From an uncultured Anaeromyxobacter sp. (GTDB taxonomy: Bacteria; Myxococcota; Myxococcia; Myxococcales; Anaeromyxobacteraceae): a stretch of 64,000 bases of DNA. Positions 1 through 10,149 of the stretch are shown piece after piece. A program made the translations under genes and the position numbers. Numbering within the stretch: position 1 is the first letter of the stretch; every line of letters begins with the position of its first letter. The notes beneath the pieces are model-generated. The model was not told the origin of the DNA. It worked only from the letters and a program-made list of their open reading frames with translations, and did not search any database. Where the stretch lies: contig CAIQRS010000142.1 in NCBI GenBank assembly GCA_903874275.1, positions 29,497-93,496 on the forward strand, given 5' to 3'.

Positions 1-33
1 GGATCCGTCAAGTCTCCCTGTTCGCCCACGGGC

Positions 34-447
34 TCAGGGACCTGCTGGCAACGGCGACGGAGGAACCCAGCCCGGATCGAGCCGGAGGCAGGCGGCCCCG
101 TCACCGGCGATGCAGGCGGAGTTCTCCACCTTGACCTCCTCGCATCGGCTTCGCTGGACGTATCCCAGGGCGGCGAAGCCCCCGAAGCAAGCGGCCCCGA
201 TCATGGCTCCCCCGCCCTCCAGGTTCGTCGCCTTCGACCCCGCGAACGCCGCGATCCCGATTCCCACCCAGGCGAGGGCGATGGCCGTGTCGATCGCAGG
301 GGCTACGTAGCCGTCGTTGCACTCCACCGGCTTGTCGGGCCTCTCGATCGGCCCGGACGGCACCGTCCGCACGAAGAACGAGCAACTGCACTGCGACGAG
401 GCCAGGAACAGGGACAGGAGCCGTGTCCTCACGCGCCACCCCTGCAA
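34..447 (-). CDS. putative small secreted/membrane protein, function unknown
   Basis: 137-aa ORF with hydrophobic N-terminus and a second hydrophobic stretch (AIALAWVGIGIAAFAGS); no family recognised. Confidence 0.5.
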   Translation of the reverse strand: MQGWRVRTRLLSLFLASSQCSCSFFVRTVPSGPIERPDKPVECNDGYVAPAIDTAIALAWVGIGIAAFAGSKATNLEGGGAMIGAACFGGFAALGYVQRSRCEEVKVENSACIAGDGAACLRLDPGWVPPSPLPAGP

Positions 448-859
448 GGACCGTCAGTGGACGAGGCCATCGGGGCACGGTACCCGATCTCCCCGGGCCT
501 CAACCAATGCGGGGGATGCGGCCACGGGTCCCGGGGTAGGATCTCTCCCTTGGGCGAGAGGCGCGTCGTCATGTCCCTGATCGAGGAGCAGATTCAGATC
601 CACGTCACAGCACCGTAAACCCCACTGGGCTGGTGTCCACCAAGACGGATCAAGCCCACCCTCCGCGCCGTGCCTCCCGGGCCCGGGGGCCGTCCCGTCG
701 TTTCACGGGCGATTCTGCACGTAGGCGGCTGCTCCCCGCCTCAGGGCTGTACCCCCCGCCCGGGAATTGCCACCTCGATTACCACCTGGGATGAGCTAGC
801 CAAAGAAAACGGGATGCCACCTCGAGAAGGTAACAGCCCGTTATTCCTAATCATTTAGT

Positions 860-934
860 TGGTGGGCGCTGAAGGTTTCGAACCTTCGACCCCTGCCGTG
901 TGAAGGCAGTGCTCTACCGCTGAGCTAAGCGCCC
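860..934 (-). tRNA. tRNA-Val (anticodon CAC), CCA encoded
   Basis: Reverse complement GGGCGCTTAGCTCAGCGGTAGAGCACTGCCTTCACACGGCAGGGGTCGAAGGTTCGAAACCTTCAGCGCCCACCA folds as a cloverleaf: 7-bp acceptor, anticodon loop TTCACAC, TTCGAAA T-loop. Confidence 0.96.
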
Positions 935-981
935 GATCCTCTCAAAATGGCCGCGGAGTATGCCGGGGGCTCCCCACCCTG

Positions 982-1275
982 TCAACGCTTCCGCTCCGCG
1001 TCCACCTGCTTCGCCAGGTCCCGCAGCTTTCGCTTGAGGCGGGCCATGCTCTTCGCCACCTCGTCGTAGTCCCCCTTGGTGGGAAGCCCGGCGGCGCGCA
1101 TCACCATCCCCTGGACCTCCTCGAGTTGCCGCTTGCCCTTCTGCGCCGCTCCCACGGCCGCGGCGAGGACCTCCTGCCCCCGGGGATCCTCCAGGACCAC
1201 CCGGGCCGCTCGCGCGGCCGCGGCCACGCCCTGCTCCATCAGGACCTCTGGAATGCCCTTCCGCTTCTCGCTCAT
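982..1275 (-). CDS. conserved hypothetical, helical/coiled-coil 97-aa protein
   Basis: MSEKRKGIPEVLMEQGVAAAARAARVVLEDPRG...; internal ATG (cat 1273-1275) in the longer track ORF; SD-like sequence upstream. Confidence 0.6.
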   Translation of the reverse strand: MSEKRKGIPEVLMEQGVAAAARAARVVLEDPRGQEVLAAAVGAAQKGKRQLEEVQGMVMRAAGLPTKGDYDEVAKSMARLKRKLRDLAKQVDAERKR

Positions 1276-1721
1276 CGGCTCACCTCGTCGGGAAATTCGG
1301 TGGGCACCTTCCGCAGCGCCTCGTCCACGATGTACCGGTAGCCGGCCCGGCGCACCAGCCCCTCCAGGTCCCCCTTCACCTTCACCCGGCCGGAGAGCGC
1401 CGCCTGGACCGGGTCGGCACGCCCGGTCAGGAGGTCCTTCCAGAGCGGGAGCGGCGCCCGGACCACGTAGGCCGGCTCCAGTTCCAGGACGTCGTCCTCG
1501 TCGGGAAGGACCCGCCACTCCACGATGCGCCCACCCGCCTGCCGCCCCCAGGCGGCGGCCCCGTGGGGGAAGTGGCGTCCATCCCGCTCCACGACGGCGG
1601 CCAGGTCCGCACCCAGCCCGGCCAGGGCCCGGCCCAGGTCGGCGTGGGCGTTCACCTCCCGCACGACCGCGTCGAGCCAGGCCTGGGACGCGAAGCGCAA
1701 CGTCAGCTCCGGGTGAGCCAC
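1272..1721 (-). CDS. SCP2 sterol-binding-domain-like protein
   Basis: GTG start at 1721; C-terminal part ...LPLWKDLLTGRADPVQAALSGRVKVKGDLEGLVRRAGY resembles SCP2 domains; overlaps the end of the Hsp70-like gene. Confidence 0.6.
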   Translation of the reverse strand: MAHPELTLRFASQAWLDAVVREVNAHADLGRALAGLGADLAAVVERDGRHFPHGAAAWGRQAGGRIVEWRVLPDEDDVLELEPAYVVRAPLPLWKDLLTGRADPVQAALSGRVKVKGDLEGLVRRAGYRYIVDEALRKVPTEFPDEVSR

Positions 1722-3331
1722 CCGAAGAGCCCGCGCCGCTGCTCGCGCGGCGCCGCCCCGGCTGCGCCCGGCGGCGGCGTCTTCTGGGCGATGGCCCTGC
1801 GGATGGCCTCGGGGGTGTCCCGGGTGGCGAAGGGGACCTCGACCATCCCCCGCTCCGGGTCGTCGAAGGTGACCCGCAGCAGGCACTCCTCGTCGAGCTT
1901 GAAGTCGATGCGCCGGCCGGTGGCCGCGGCGGGGAGGCGCAGCGAGCCCAGGAACTCGTCGTCCACGATCTGGTCGCTGTCGCCCTGGTAGATGTCGATC
2001 TCGATGGGCCGGCCCGGCTCGCGGGGGGGCGGAAGCCGGAAGCTGCGCGTCGCCGGAATGGGCTGGTTCTTCTCGAGAACCTTGCGCATCCGGTCGTTGG
2101 CGGCGGCGATGCCGATGGGCATGGAGAGCACGTCCACCAGGGTCACCGAATCGATGCTGTCGAGCGAGTCGCCGAGGAGCGCTGCGCCCAGCGCGACGCA
2201 CTCGTCGGGGTGGACCCCCTTGCGCGGCGGCTTGCCGAAGTGCTCGCGGATGCGCTGCTGCACGAGCGGCATCCGGCTCTGCCCGCCCACCAGGATGATC
2301 TCGTCGATCGAGCTCCGGGAGATCCCCTTCTGCGCCAGCACCTCGTCGCAGAGCTGGAAGCTCCGGTCCACGAGGTCGTACGACAGCCCCTCGAGCTGCT
2401 GCCGGGAGATGGGCATGCGCACGTCGAGCGGCTTCCCGCGACGCTCCTCGATGAAGGGCAGGTCGATCACGGTATTGGGGATGAGGGAGAGGTCGATCTT
2501 GGCCGCCTCGGCCGCCTTCTTCACCCGTTGCAGCGCGATGGGGGACTGGGCCAGATCGACCTTGTGCTCCTTCCAGAACTGGTCGAGCACCCAGTCGATG
2601 ATCCGGTTGTCGAAGTCCACGCCGCCCAGGAAGGTGTCGCCGCCGGTGGCCAGCACCTCGAAGACGTTCTGCTGGAGCTGGAGCACCGAGATGTCGCAGG
2701 TCCCCCCGCCCAGGTCGTAGACCAGCACCCGCTGGTCGAGCCCGCGGTTGAACCCGTAGGCGAGAGCGGCAGCGGTGGGCTCGTTGACGATGCGCTTCAC
2801 CTCGAAGCCGGCCAGGCGCCCGGCCTCCTTCACGGCATGGCGCTGGTTGTCGTTGTAGTAGGCCGGCACCGAGATGATGGCCTGGGGCATGGGCCTTCCC
2901 AGGAAGGCCTCGGCGATCTTCTTCACGTGGGCGAGGACCATCCCCGAGATCTCGGGCAGCCCGTAGATCCGGTCGCCCAGCGAGACCGCCGCCTCCCCCT
3001 GCGGCCCCTCGACGATGTCGTACGAGTAGTACGACCTCAGGTCCTGGACCACGCGCGAGTTGAACTTCCGGCCGATGAGCCGCTTGGCCCCGTAGATGGT
3101 GTTGCGGGGGTTGGTGAGGAGCTGATCCTTGGCGGCTCCGCCCACCAGGAAGTCTCCGCGGCTCCCGAGCGCCACGACGCTGGGCAGGACGAGGCTGCCC
3201 TTGTCGGTCGGCACGACCCGCGGGATGCGGTTCCGCACGTGGGCCACGCAGGTGTTGGTGGTCCCGAGGTCTATGCCGAGGATTGGCTTGTCCCGGCTCA
3301 GGGAGGGAGGCATCTCCCGGAAAGGTAGCAC
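1703..3331 (-). CDS. Hsp70/DnaK-family protein, short form
   Basis: LGIDLGTTNTCVAHV, VPAYYNDNQRHAVKEAG, NEPTAAALAYG, VYDLGGGTCDISVL, ILVGGQSRMPLVQ; true start may be MPPSLSRDKP (about 3313). Confidence 0.93.
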   Translation of the reverse strand: MLPFREMPPSLSRDKPILGIDLGTTNTCVAHVRNRIPRVVPTDKGSLVLPSVVALGSRGDFLVGGAAKDQLLTNPRNTIYGAKRLIGRKFNSRVVQDLRSYYSYDIVEGPQGEAAVSLGDRIYGLPEISGMVLAHVKKIAEAFLGRPMPQAIISVPAYYNDNQRHAVKEAGRLAGFEVKRIVNEPTAAALAYGFNRGLDQRVLVYDLGGGTCDISVLQLQQNVFEVLATGGDTFLGGVDFDNRIIDWVLDQFWKEHKVDLAQSPIALQRVKKAAEAAKIDLSLIPNTVIDLPFIEERRGKPLDVRMPISRQQLEGLSYDLVDRSFQLCDEVLAQKGISRSSIDEIILVGGQSRMPLVQQRIREHFGKPPRKGVHPDECVALGAALLGDSLDSIDSVTLVDVLSMPIGIAAANDRMRKVLEKNQPIPATRSFRLPPPREPGRPIEIDIYQGDSDQIVDDEFLGSLRLPAAATGRRIDFKLDEECLLRVTFDDPERGMVEVPFATRDTPEAIRRAIAQKTPPPGAAGAAPREQRRGLFGWLTRS

Positions 3332-3351
3332 GGTCCCGGGTCGGGGGACTC

Positions 3352-5475
3352 CTAGAACGGAACGTCATCCCCGTCGGCGTCCCCGTCCGGCGCCGCCCCG
3401 AAGAGGCGCGGCATCGCCATGGCGGGGAGCGCGGGACCGCCCTCCCGGGCCGGAGCGAGCGCCGGCAGCCCGCGCCCGTCGTCGAGCTGCCAGCGCTCGT
3501 AGACCGCCGGGTCTCCGGGGAGCTCCTCGACGAACCGGGAGGCCTTGAGGACCACCCGCTCCCTGTCGCGCGGGGCGGTCACGAGCGGGTGGCACAGCGT
3601 GAGCTCGTCCCTGGCCCGGGTGCAGGCCACGTAGAAGAGGCGCCGTTCCTCCTCCTCGCCCTCCGGGTCGCGGAGCGCCTGCGCGCTCGGGAAGCGGCCG
3701 TCGGCGAGCCAGACCACGAAGACCGCGCGCCACTCGAGCCCCTTGGCCTGGTGGACGCTGGAGAGCACCATCTTCTCGTCGGGCTCCTCCCCCTCGGCCA
3801 CCGTCTCGGCGGTGAGCTCGGTGAGGAGGGCGATCTCGGCGAGGAAGGTCTCGCCGTCCTCGTAGCCACGGGCGTAGTCGGCGAGCTGCCGGATGTCCTC
3901 GATGCGCGAGTCGGCGTTTGGGTAGGCGGTGCGCAGGTGCTCCTCGTAGCCCCCCTCCAGGACCCGGTCGATCGACTCGCCCGGCAGGTCCCGGGTGGGG
4001 GCGCGCGTGAGCGCCCGCAGGAGCTCCGCCGCCCGCCGGTAGCCCTCCCTGGCCTTCGGCGGGACGTGGCTCGCCACGTCGGGCGAGGAGAGCTCGTCCA
4101 CCGAGCCGGCCCCGCCCCGCCGCCGGGCGGCGAGTGCGTTCCACACGGCGTCGGCGGTCATGCTGCCGATGCCCGGGAAGAGCTTCAGCACCCGCTTCAG
4201 CGCCAGCTCGTCCCCCGGGTTGTGGGCGAAGCGCAGGTGGGCCAGGACGTCCTTGATGTGGGCCGCCTCGAAGAAGCGGACGCCGCTCCGCACCACGAAG
4301 GGGATGCCGCGACGGGCCAGCTCGAACTGCACCTCCATGGAGTGGTGGTGCGCCCGGTAGAGGACGGCGATCTCCTTGAGGGGAAACCCCTCGTCGCGCA
4401 ACTCGAGCACCCGCTGGGCCACGAAGGCGGCCTGCTGCTCCACGTCGCGGCAGGGCACGAGCCCAGGCATCGACCCCGACGGCCGGACGCTCCGCAGCTC
4501 CTTCTTGAACTGCTTGAAGTTGTTCTCGATGGAGGCGTTGGCCAGGTGGAGGATCTCCGGCGTGGACCGGTAGTTCACCGTGAGGTGAAAGCGGCGCGCG
4601 TCCGGGTAGCGCTTCTCGAACTCGAGGATGTTGGCGAAGTGGGCGCCCCGGAACGAGTAGATGCTCTGGGCGTCGTCGCCGACCACGCAGAGGTTGCGGT
4701 GGTGGGAGGCGACGAGGTCCACCACGTCGCCCTGCAGCCGGTTGGTGTCCTGGTACTCGTCCACGAGCACGTGCCGGAAGCGCTCGGCGAGGAGCCGCCG
4801 GACCCCCTCGTGCTCCACCAGCAGGACCTTCCAGTTGAGCAGGAGGTCGTCGAAGTCCATGGCGTTCATGCCGTGCTTGCGCTCGGCGTACCGGCGCGCC
4901 ACGCGCAGGACGTCCTCGACCAGCGGGGCGAACTGCGGGCGCCGGTCGAGGAGGACGTCGGCGAGCGGCGTCTGGGTGTTCACCGCCATGGAGACGAGGT
5001 CGATGAGGACGTCGGCCTTGGGGAAGCGGCGCGCACCCACCGCGAGGCCGCAGTCGGCGATGGAGGCGGCCATCACGTCGCGGCCGTCCTCCCGGTCGAG
5101 GATGGAGTAGCCCTTCTCGTAGCCCAGCAGTCCGGCGTGCTCGCGCAGGACCCGGTGGGCGACGTGGTGAAAGGTGCCGCCCCAGATGCGCCGGGTGTCG
5201 ATCTGCGCCACCTCCTCCACGCGGCGGAGCATCTCGTGCGCGGCCTTGTTGGTGAAGGTGAGGAGCAGCAGCGACTCGGGCTCGAGGTGGCCGTGGAGGA
5301 GCCGGGCCACGCGCCAGGTGAGCGTGCGGGTCTTGCCCGAGCCGGCGCCGGCGATGACCAGCAACGGACCGTCGGGGGCCTCGATGACCGCCCTCTGCTC
5401 GTCGTTCAGCTGGTCGCCGGAGTCGAACGGGCGGGGCGCGCCGGCGGAGGGTCGCAGCTGATAGCGGCGCGTCAT
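3352..5475 (-). CDS. UvrD/Rep/PcrA-type ATP-dependent DNA helicase (SF1)
   Basis: LNDEQRAVIEAPDGPLLVIAGAGSGKTRTLTWRVA (Walker A), LVDEYQDTNRLQ, VVGDDAQSIYSFRGA, SSVHQAKGLEWRAVF. Confidence 0.95.
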   Translation of the reverse strand: MTRRYQLRPSAGAPRPFDSGDQLNDEQRAVIEAPDGPLLVIAGAGSGKTRTLTWRVARLLHGHLEPESLLLLTFTNKAAHEMLRRVEEVAQIDTRRIWGGTFHHVAHRVLREHAGLLGYEKGYSILDREDGRDVMAASIADCGLAVGARRFPKADVLIDLVSMAVNTQTPLADVLLDRRPQFAPLVEDVLRVARRYAERKHGMNAMDFDDLLLNWKVLLVEHEGVRRLLAERFRHVLVDEYQDTNRLQGDVVDLVASHHRNLCVVGDDAQSIYSFRGAHFANILEFEKRYPDARRFHLTVNYRSTPEILHLANASIENNFKQFKKELRSVRPSGSMPGLVPCRDVEQQAAFVAQRVLELRDEGFPLKEIAVLYRAHHHSMEVQFELARRGIPFVVRSGVRFFEAAHIKDVLAHLRFAHNPGDELALKRVLKLFPGIGSMTADAVWNALAARRRGGAGSVDELSSPDVASHVPPKAREGYRRAAELLRALTRAPTRDLPGESIDRVLEGGYEEHLRTAYPNADSRIEDIRQLADYARGYEDGETFLAEIALLTELTAETVAEGEEPDEKMVLSSVHQAKGLEWRAVFVVWLADGRFPSAQALRDPEGEEEERRLFYVACTRARDELTLCHPLVTAPRDRERVVLKASRFVEELPGDPAVYERWQLDDGRGLPALAPAREGGPALPAMAMPRLFGAAPDGDADGDDVPF

Positions 5476-5562
5476 CGAACCGCGAAACGTAGCACCGCGG
5501 TCCGACAGATCCGATATCGCGATCCGGCCCGCGAACTGGACGGGCGAGCCCGCGCGGATAGC

Positions 5563-6240
5563 ATGACCGGCATGGCGGCATCACGCGCGTTCCTCCTCCT
5601 GGCCCTGGCGATCGGCAACGTCGCCTGCGCTTCGGCCAAGGCGAGCGCCACCCGCCGACCCCTGCCCCCGCCCGCCGGTGATGGCCGGGCCGGTGCCCGC
5701 GGAACAGGCGGCACTGGCCCGGCTCTCGCTTCCGGGCACACGGCCCCCGCACCCGAGCTGAAGCTGGACGTCCGGCGCGCCGTGGACACCGCCCAGTCGC
5801 TCGTCGGCAGCCGCGACGTGGTGGTGGACGGCCGCAACTACGGCGCCGGCTGCACCGCGCTGGTCCGCGCCGCCTTCGACCACGCCGGCAGGCCCCTCCC
5901 CACCGACGCCCGGACCGCGGGCGCGCTCCTCCTCGTGGCCAGGGAACGGGGCGCCATGCGCACCGGGATCCGCTGCTCCCCTGGCGACGTGGTCTTCCTG
6001 GCCGACCGGCCGGGGGGGACGGCGGCCCACGTCGGGCTGGTGACCGTGGTGGAACCGGACGGGACGGCGGTCGTCGTCCACCGGCTGGCGCGCGGCGTCG
6101 CCCGGATGCGGGTGAACCTGGGCTATCCGGGAAAGGTCACCGACCCGTCCACGGGGAAGCGGCTCAACGACACGCTTCAGGTCGGGAAGAGCTCCACGCC
6201 GGCGGGCAGCCTGGTCGTCGGCGTCGCGACCCTGCTCTGA
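5563..6240 (+). CDS. secreted NlpC/P60- or CHAP-like putative peptidase, lipoprotein-like N-terminus
   Basis: Signal sequence MTGMAASRAFLLLALAIGNVACASA; GAGCTALVRAAFDHAG and HVGLVTVVEPDG resemble Cys/His catalytic regions. Confidence 0.6.
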   Translation: MTGMAASRAFLLLALAIGNVACASAKASATRRPLPPPAGDGRAGARGTGGTGPALASGHTAPAPELKLDVRRAVDTAQSLVGSRDVVVDGRNYGAGCTALVRAAFDHAGRPLPTDARTAGALLLVARERGAMRTGIRCSPGDVVFLADRPGGTAAHVGLVTVVEPDGTAVVVHRLARGVARMRVNLGYPGKVTDPSTGKRLNDTLQVGKSSTPAGSLVVGVATLL

Positions 6241-6686
6241 AGGGCGTACCAGCCCGCGGCGAGCGCCAGGGCTGCGAGGACCGCCGCGAGCAGCATCCAC
6301 GGCCAGCGCATTCCCTTCTCCCCACCGGCCGTCGGGCCGGGCTTCTGGCGCAGCCCGGAGGTCGCGGGCTGTACCGGGTCGCGCCTCCTGGGCGGAGCGG
6401 GCTCGGGTGGCTTCACGCCGGCGATGTTCGCCGTCTGCTCCTCTCCACCGGGCGCGGAGAAGCCGAAGAGGGCCGTCTTCTCGTCACCGGCCGGCCGAAC
6501 CTCGACGGACCGCTCTTCCGCCTGCGAGACGGCGATTCCGGGCGCCGGGGGCGCCGCACGGAAGACGTGCTCGCACCGGGTGCACTTCACGAGCGCCCCG
6601 TGGGGCGGGAGCCGCTTCTCGTCCAGCTCGTAGATGGTCGCGCAGCGTTCGCAGCGGATCCGCACGGGTTCACTCCTCGGTCCCAC
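6177..6686 (-). CDS. zinc-ribbon (MJ0042-type) domain membrane protein
   Basis: [36 protein letters not shown]-terminal ribbon plus TM segment [24 protein letters not shown]. Confidence 0.8.
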   Translation of the reverse strand: MGPRSEPVRIRCERCATIYELDEKRLPPHGALVKCTRCEHVFRAAPPAPGIAVSQAEERSVEVRPAGDEKTALFGFSAPGGEEQTANIAGVKPPEPAPPRRRDPVQPATSGLRQKPGPTAGGEKGMRWPWMLLAAVLAALALAAGWYALQSRVATPTTRLPAGVELFPT

Positions 6687-6711
6687 AGTACCCCGACCCT
6701 TCGACCCACGG

Positions 6712-7107
6712 CTACGGCGTCGTGACCGTGAGGAAGGGGCGCGCCTGCCTCATGCGGGCGGGGCCGATGCCCCTCACGCGGAGGAGCCCGTCCGGACGGC
6801 CGAAGGGACCCCGCTCCTCCCGGTCCCGGACCACCTCGGAGGCGAGCCCAGGCCCGATGCCCGGCACGGCGGCGAGGTCGGCTGCGGTCGCCCGGTCGAG
6901 GTCCACGGCACGGCCCAGGAGGACGAGCTCGAGGCCGGAGAGCGGACGGTCCGCTCCAGGATCGCCCCGGCAGCCGATCCAGTGGGCCGGGGGAGTTCCG
7001 CGCCCGGCCGGCTCGCAAGCCGGCGGATCGGCGCGCGGAAGACGCCTCAGGGCGGACGGTCCGAGGGATGCGAGCAGGAGCGCGGCGAGAGCCATGCGTC
7101 GGGGCAC
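6712..7107 (-). CDS. ComEA-like helix-hairpin-helix protein
   Basis: Signal-like N-terminus and [52 protein letters not shown]. Confidence 0.75.
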   Translation of the reverse strand: MPRRMALAALLLASLGPSALRRLPRADPPACEPAGRGTPPAHWIGCRGDPGADRPLSGLELVLLGRAVDLDRATAADLAAVPGIGPGLASEVVRDREERGPFGRPDGLLRVRGIGPARMRQARPFLTVTTP

Positions 7108-7194
7108 GGGGGCCCGGAGAGCAAGGCGCGCGCCATCCCGGCCGAGGTGGGAATCGGTAGGGAAACGTGCGATTCATTTTCGCCGGAGGTGGTC

Positions 7195-8700
7195 ATGGCG
7201 AGGGTCGTCCTGGACGGGGAGAGCCTGGCGCTCGAGCAGATCGAGCAGGTTGCGCGGGGCGGCGCCCGGGTCGAGCTCGCTCCGATGGCGCGGGACCGGG
7301 TCCGCGCCGCGCGCGCGCTCGTCGAGGCCCGCCTCGACGACGGGGAGGCCCATTACGGGATCAACACCGGCTTCGGGACGCTGGCGGAGGTCCGGATCGC
7401 CCGTGGAGATCTGGAGAGGCTCCAGCGCAACCTGGTCCTCTCCCACGCGGCGGGCGTCGGCGCCCCCCTCTCCCCCGGGGAGGCCCGGGCCCTCGTGCTC
7501 CTCCGGGCCAACGTCCTCGCCAAGGGGCGCAGCGGCATCCGGGAGGAGACCCTCGACCTCGTCCTCGCCCTCCTGGAGCGGGACTGCATCCCGGTCGTCC
7601 CGGAGCGCGGCTCGGTGGGCGCCTCGGGCGACCTCGCCCCGCTGGCCCACCTGGCGCTCGTCGTCATCGGCGAGGGGGAGGCCTGGGTGGGTGGCCACCG
7701 CCTGCCTGGACGGGAGGCGCTCGCCCGGGTGGGGCTGCGCCCGGTGGTGCTGCAGGCCAAGGAGGGGCTCGCCCTCGTGAACGGGACCCAGGCCATGGTG
7801 GCGGTGGGATCGCTCGCCCAGGTCCGCGCCGACCGGCTCGCCGCGATGGCCGACGTGGCCGGCTCGATGACGCTCGAGGGGCTGCTCGGTTCCCACCGCC
7901 CGTTCCTGGCCTCGATCCAGGAGGCCCGCGGGCAGCACGGACAGGCGGCCGCAGCAGCCCACCTGCGGGAACTGCTCGCCGACTCCCCCCTGAACGCCTC
8001 CCACCAGGGGCCCGACTGCCACCGGGTCCAGGACCCCTACTCGCTCCGGTGCATGCCCCAGGTGCACGGGGCGGCCCGCGACGGACTGACCTTCTCCCGC
8101 GGCGTGCTCGGGCGCGAGGCGAACGCGGCCACCGACAACCCGCTGGTCTTCGCCGAGGTGGGGGAGATCGTCTCGGGCGGCAACTTCCACGGGCAGCCGG
8201 TGTCGCTGGCGCTCGACGTGATGGCCATCGCCGCCTCCCACCTGGCCACCATCTCGGAGCGGCGGGTGGAACAGCTGGTGAACCCCATGCTCTCCGGGCT
8301 GCCGCCCTTCCTGGCCCGCAACCCCGGGCTCGACTCCGGGTACATGATCGCCCAGGTCACCAGCGCCGCGCTGGTCTCGGAGAACAAGGTGCTGGCCCAC
8401 CCGGCCAGCGTGGACTCCATCCCCTCGTCGGCCGGACGGGAGGACCACGTCTCGATGGGAATGACCGCCGCGCTCAAGGCCCGCTCGGTGGTGGAGAACG
8501 TCCGCACCTGCCTGGCCATCGAGATGCTGGTGGCCGCGCAGGCCCTCGACCTGCGCCGCCCGCTGCGCCCGGCGGCGCGCGTCGCCGAGGCCCACCGGCG
8601 CATCCGCGAGGTCGTCCCCCACCTCGACGAGGACCGGGAACTCCACCGGGACATCACGGCGGTGTGCCGCCTCGTGGACGAGGGCGCGCTGGACCTCTGA
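7195..8700 (+). CDS. hutH: histidine ammonia-lyase
   Basis: MIO motif [48 protein letters not shown] at 7195. Confidence 0.92.
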   Translation: MARVVLDGESLALEQIEQVARGGARVELAPMARDRVRAARALVEARLDDGEAHYGINTGFGTLAEVRIARGDLERLQRNLVLSHAAGVGAPLSPGEARALVLLRANVLAKGRSGIREETLDLVLALLERDCIPVVPERGSVGASGDLAPLAHLALVVIGEGEAWVGGHRLPGREALARVGLRPVVLQAKEGLALVNGTQAMVAVGSLAQVRADRLAAMADVAGSMTLEGLLGSHRPFLASIQEARGQHGQAAAAAHLRELLADSPLNASHQGPDCHRVQDPYSLRCMPQVHGAARDGLTFSRGVLGREANAATDNPLVFAEVGEIVSGGNFHGQPVSLALDVMAIAASHLATISERRVEQLVNPMLSGLPPFLARNPGLDSGYMIAQVTSAALVSENKVLAHPASVDSIPSSAGREDHVSMGMTAALKARSVVENVRTCLAIEMLVAAQALDLRRPLRPAARVAEAHRRIREVVPHLDEDRELHRDITAVCRLVDEGALDL

Positions 8701-8718
8701 GGCCCGGCCCTGGAGGCC

Positions 8719-10110
8719 CTACCCCACCGCGGGCGGGTGGAGGCAGAGGGCCTCGTTCAGCGCCGCCACCGCCCGCTTGTAGTCCTCCCGGCCGATGACG
8801 AACTGGATGCTGGTCTGGCGCAGCGACTGGGACACCGCGTTCACGTTGATGCGCTGCTCGGCGAGGGCCTGGGTGGCGCGGGCCAGCACGCCGGGGAAGG
8901 CGATGTTGGTGCCGATGGCGCAGACCATGGCCGAGGGGACCACCGTCACCGTCTCGTAGGCGTTCTCGAGCTCCTCGATGAAGGACGGGGTGACCGACTT
9001 GTCCCAGACCACCTGGGTGATCGAGTTCGCGTTGGTGGCCTTGAGGATGTACGAGACGCCGTGGCGGGCGAAGACCTCCATCACCCGCGCGTCGAAGCCG
9101 ACGGTGCCCACCATCGACGGGTCGTGGATCTCGATGGCGGTGACCTTGGGCGAGCCGGCGATGACCTCGATGCGGGCCTTCGTCCCCACGTACTCCTTGG
9201 TGATGAGCGTGCCGGGGTGGTCGGGCTCGAAGGTGTTCTTGAGCCGCAGCGGGATGGCGGCGAGTTCCATGGGCTTGGCGGCCTTGGGATGGATGGCCTC
9301 CATCCCCACGTCGGCCAGCTGATCGGCCACGTCGTAGTTGGTCATCCCGACCAGCACGGTGTTCTTCGCCCCCACGATCTCCGGGTCGGCCGAGGAGAGG
9401 TGGAACTCCTTGTGGATGATGGCCTCCGCGGGCCTGAGCTCGACCGCCACCTTGCTGAAGGTCACCTCGGAGTAGCCGCGGTCGAACTCCCGCATGATGC
9501 CCTCGATGCCCTTGGTGTAGCCGGTGACCACCACGACCTGCCCGGCCACGTCCACGCCCTGGAACGACTTGTGGATGCGCTGGTCGATGGTGAGGGCCTC
9601 GTCGTCGTCGAAGCCGGAGAGGTCGAGGAGCTGGGCCTTCACGCCCCTGGCCTTCAGGATGGCCACGCTGTTGAACGCGCTGTGGGCCTCGCCGATGGCG
9701 GCCAGCATCTCCCGGGCTGCGAGGAGGACGTTGTCGCGGCGCAGGTAACCGCTCGCCAGCACGTGGCGCATCGAGTCCAGGTAGGCGCGCAGCTCCCTCA
9801 TGCGCCTGTCGAGGAAGTCGTCGGCCGCCTTCACGTCGAGCCCGATGGCGGCGAAGCCGGCGTTGGTCGCCTTGAGCTTTCCGAGCAGGGCCTCGAGGGC
9901 GCCGTGGTAGTCGTCGCCCGAGGCGAACTTGGCGTAGATGCCCGGAGCGCCGCTCTTCTTGTTCTCGAGCAGCTCGTTGGTCACGCCGGCGTAGGCGGAG
10001 ACGATGTAGACCCGGCCGTACACCTGCTTGGGGTCGCGCAGCATGATGTTCGCGAGGACGTCGTCGAACTTCGACATCGACGTCCCGCCGATCTTCTCTA
10101 CGGTGATCAT
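8719..10110 (-). CDS. aspartate kinase (Ask_Ect-like subgroup suspected)
   Basis: ITVEKIGGTSMSKFDDVLANI, ACT-type C-terminus; 463 aa, not fused to homoserine dehydrogenase. Confidence 0.85.
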   Translation of the reverse strand: MITVEKIGGTSMSKFDDVLANIMLRDPKQVYGRVYIVSAYAGVTNELLENKKSGAPGIYAKFASGDDYHGALEALLGKLKATNAGFAAIGLDVKAADDFLDRRMRELRAYLDSMRHVLASGYLRRDNVLLAAREMLAAIGEAHSAFNSVAILKARGVKAQLLDLSGFDDDEALTIDQRIHKSFQGVDVAGQVVVVTGYTKGIEGIMREFDRGYSEVTFSKVAVELRPAEAIIHKEFHLSSADPEIVGAKNTVLVGMTNYDVADQLADVGMEAIHPKAAKPMELAAIPLRLKNTFEPDHPGTLITKEYVGTKARIEVIAGSPKVTAIEIHDPSMVGTVGFDARVMEVFARHGVSYILKATNANSITQVVWDKSVTPSFIEELENAYETVTVVPSAMVCAIGTNIAFPGVLARATQALAEQRINVNAVSQSLRQTSIQFVIGREDYKRAVAALNEALCLHPPAVG

Positions 10111-10149
10111 CTTCGGTCTTTCCGGTCGTTGGAGGAGCCGGAAAAGGAA

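Noticed and set aside
1-6. GGATCC at the window start as a cloning junction
   Set aside because: A single BamHI site at the edge is weak evidence and nothing else vector-like is visible.
670-858. 62-aa plus-strand ORF before tRNA-Val
   Set aside because: No recognisable domain, Pro/Gly-rich start, ends in a gene-poor AT-richer stretch; insufficient support for a CDS.
1-860. Integrated mobile element at the tRNA-Val gene
   Set aside because: No integrase, and no duplicated tRNA 3' end was found in the adjacent sequence.
3283-6240. 985-aa plus-strand ORF opposite the helicase gene
   Set aside because: Only its last 226 codons (from 5563) look like a real protein. The rest is antisense to a well-supported UvrD gene and has low-complexity high-GC composition.
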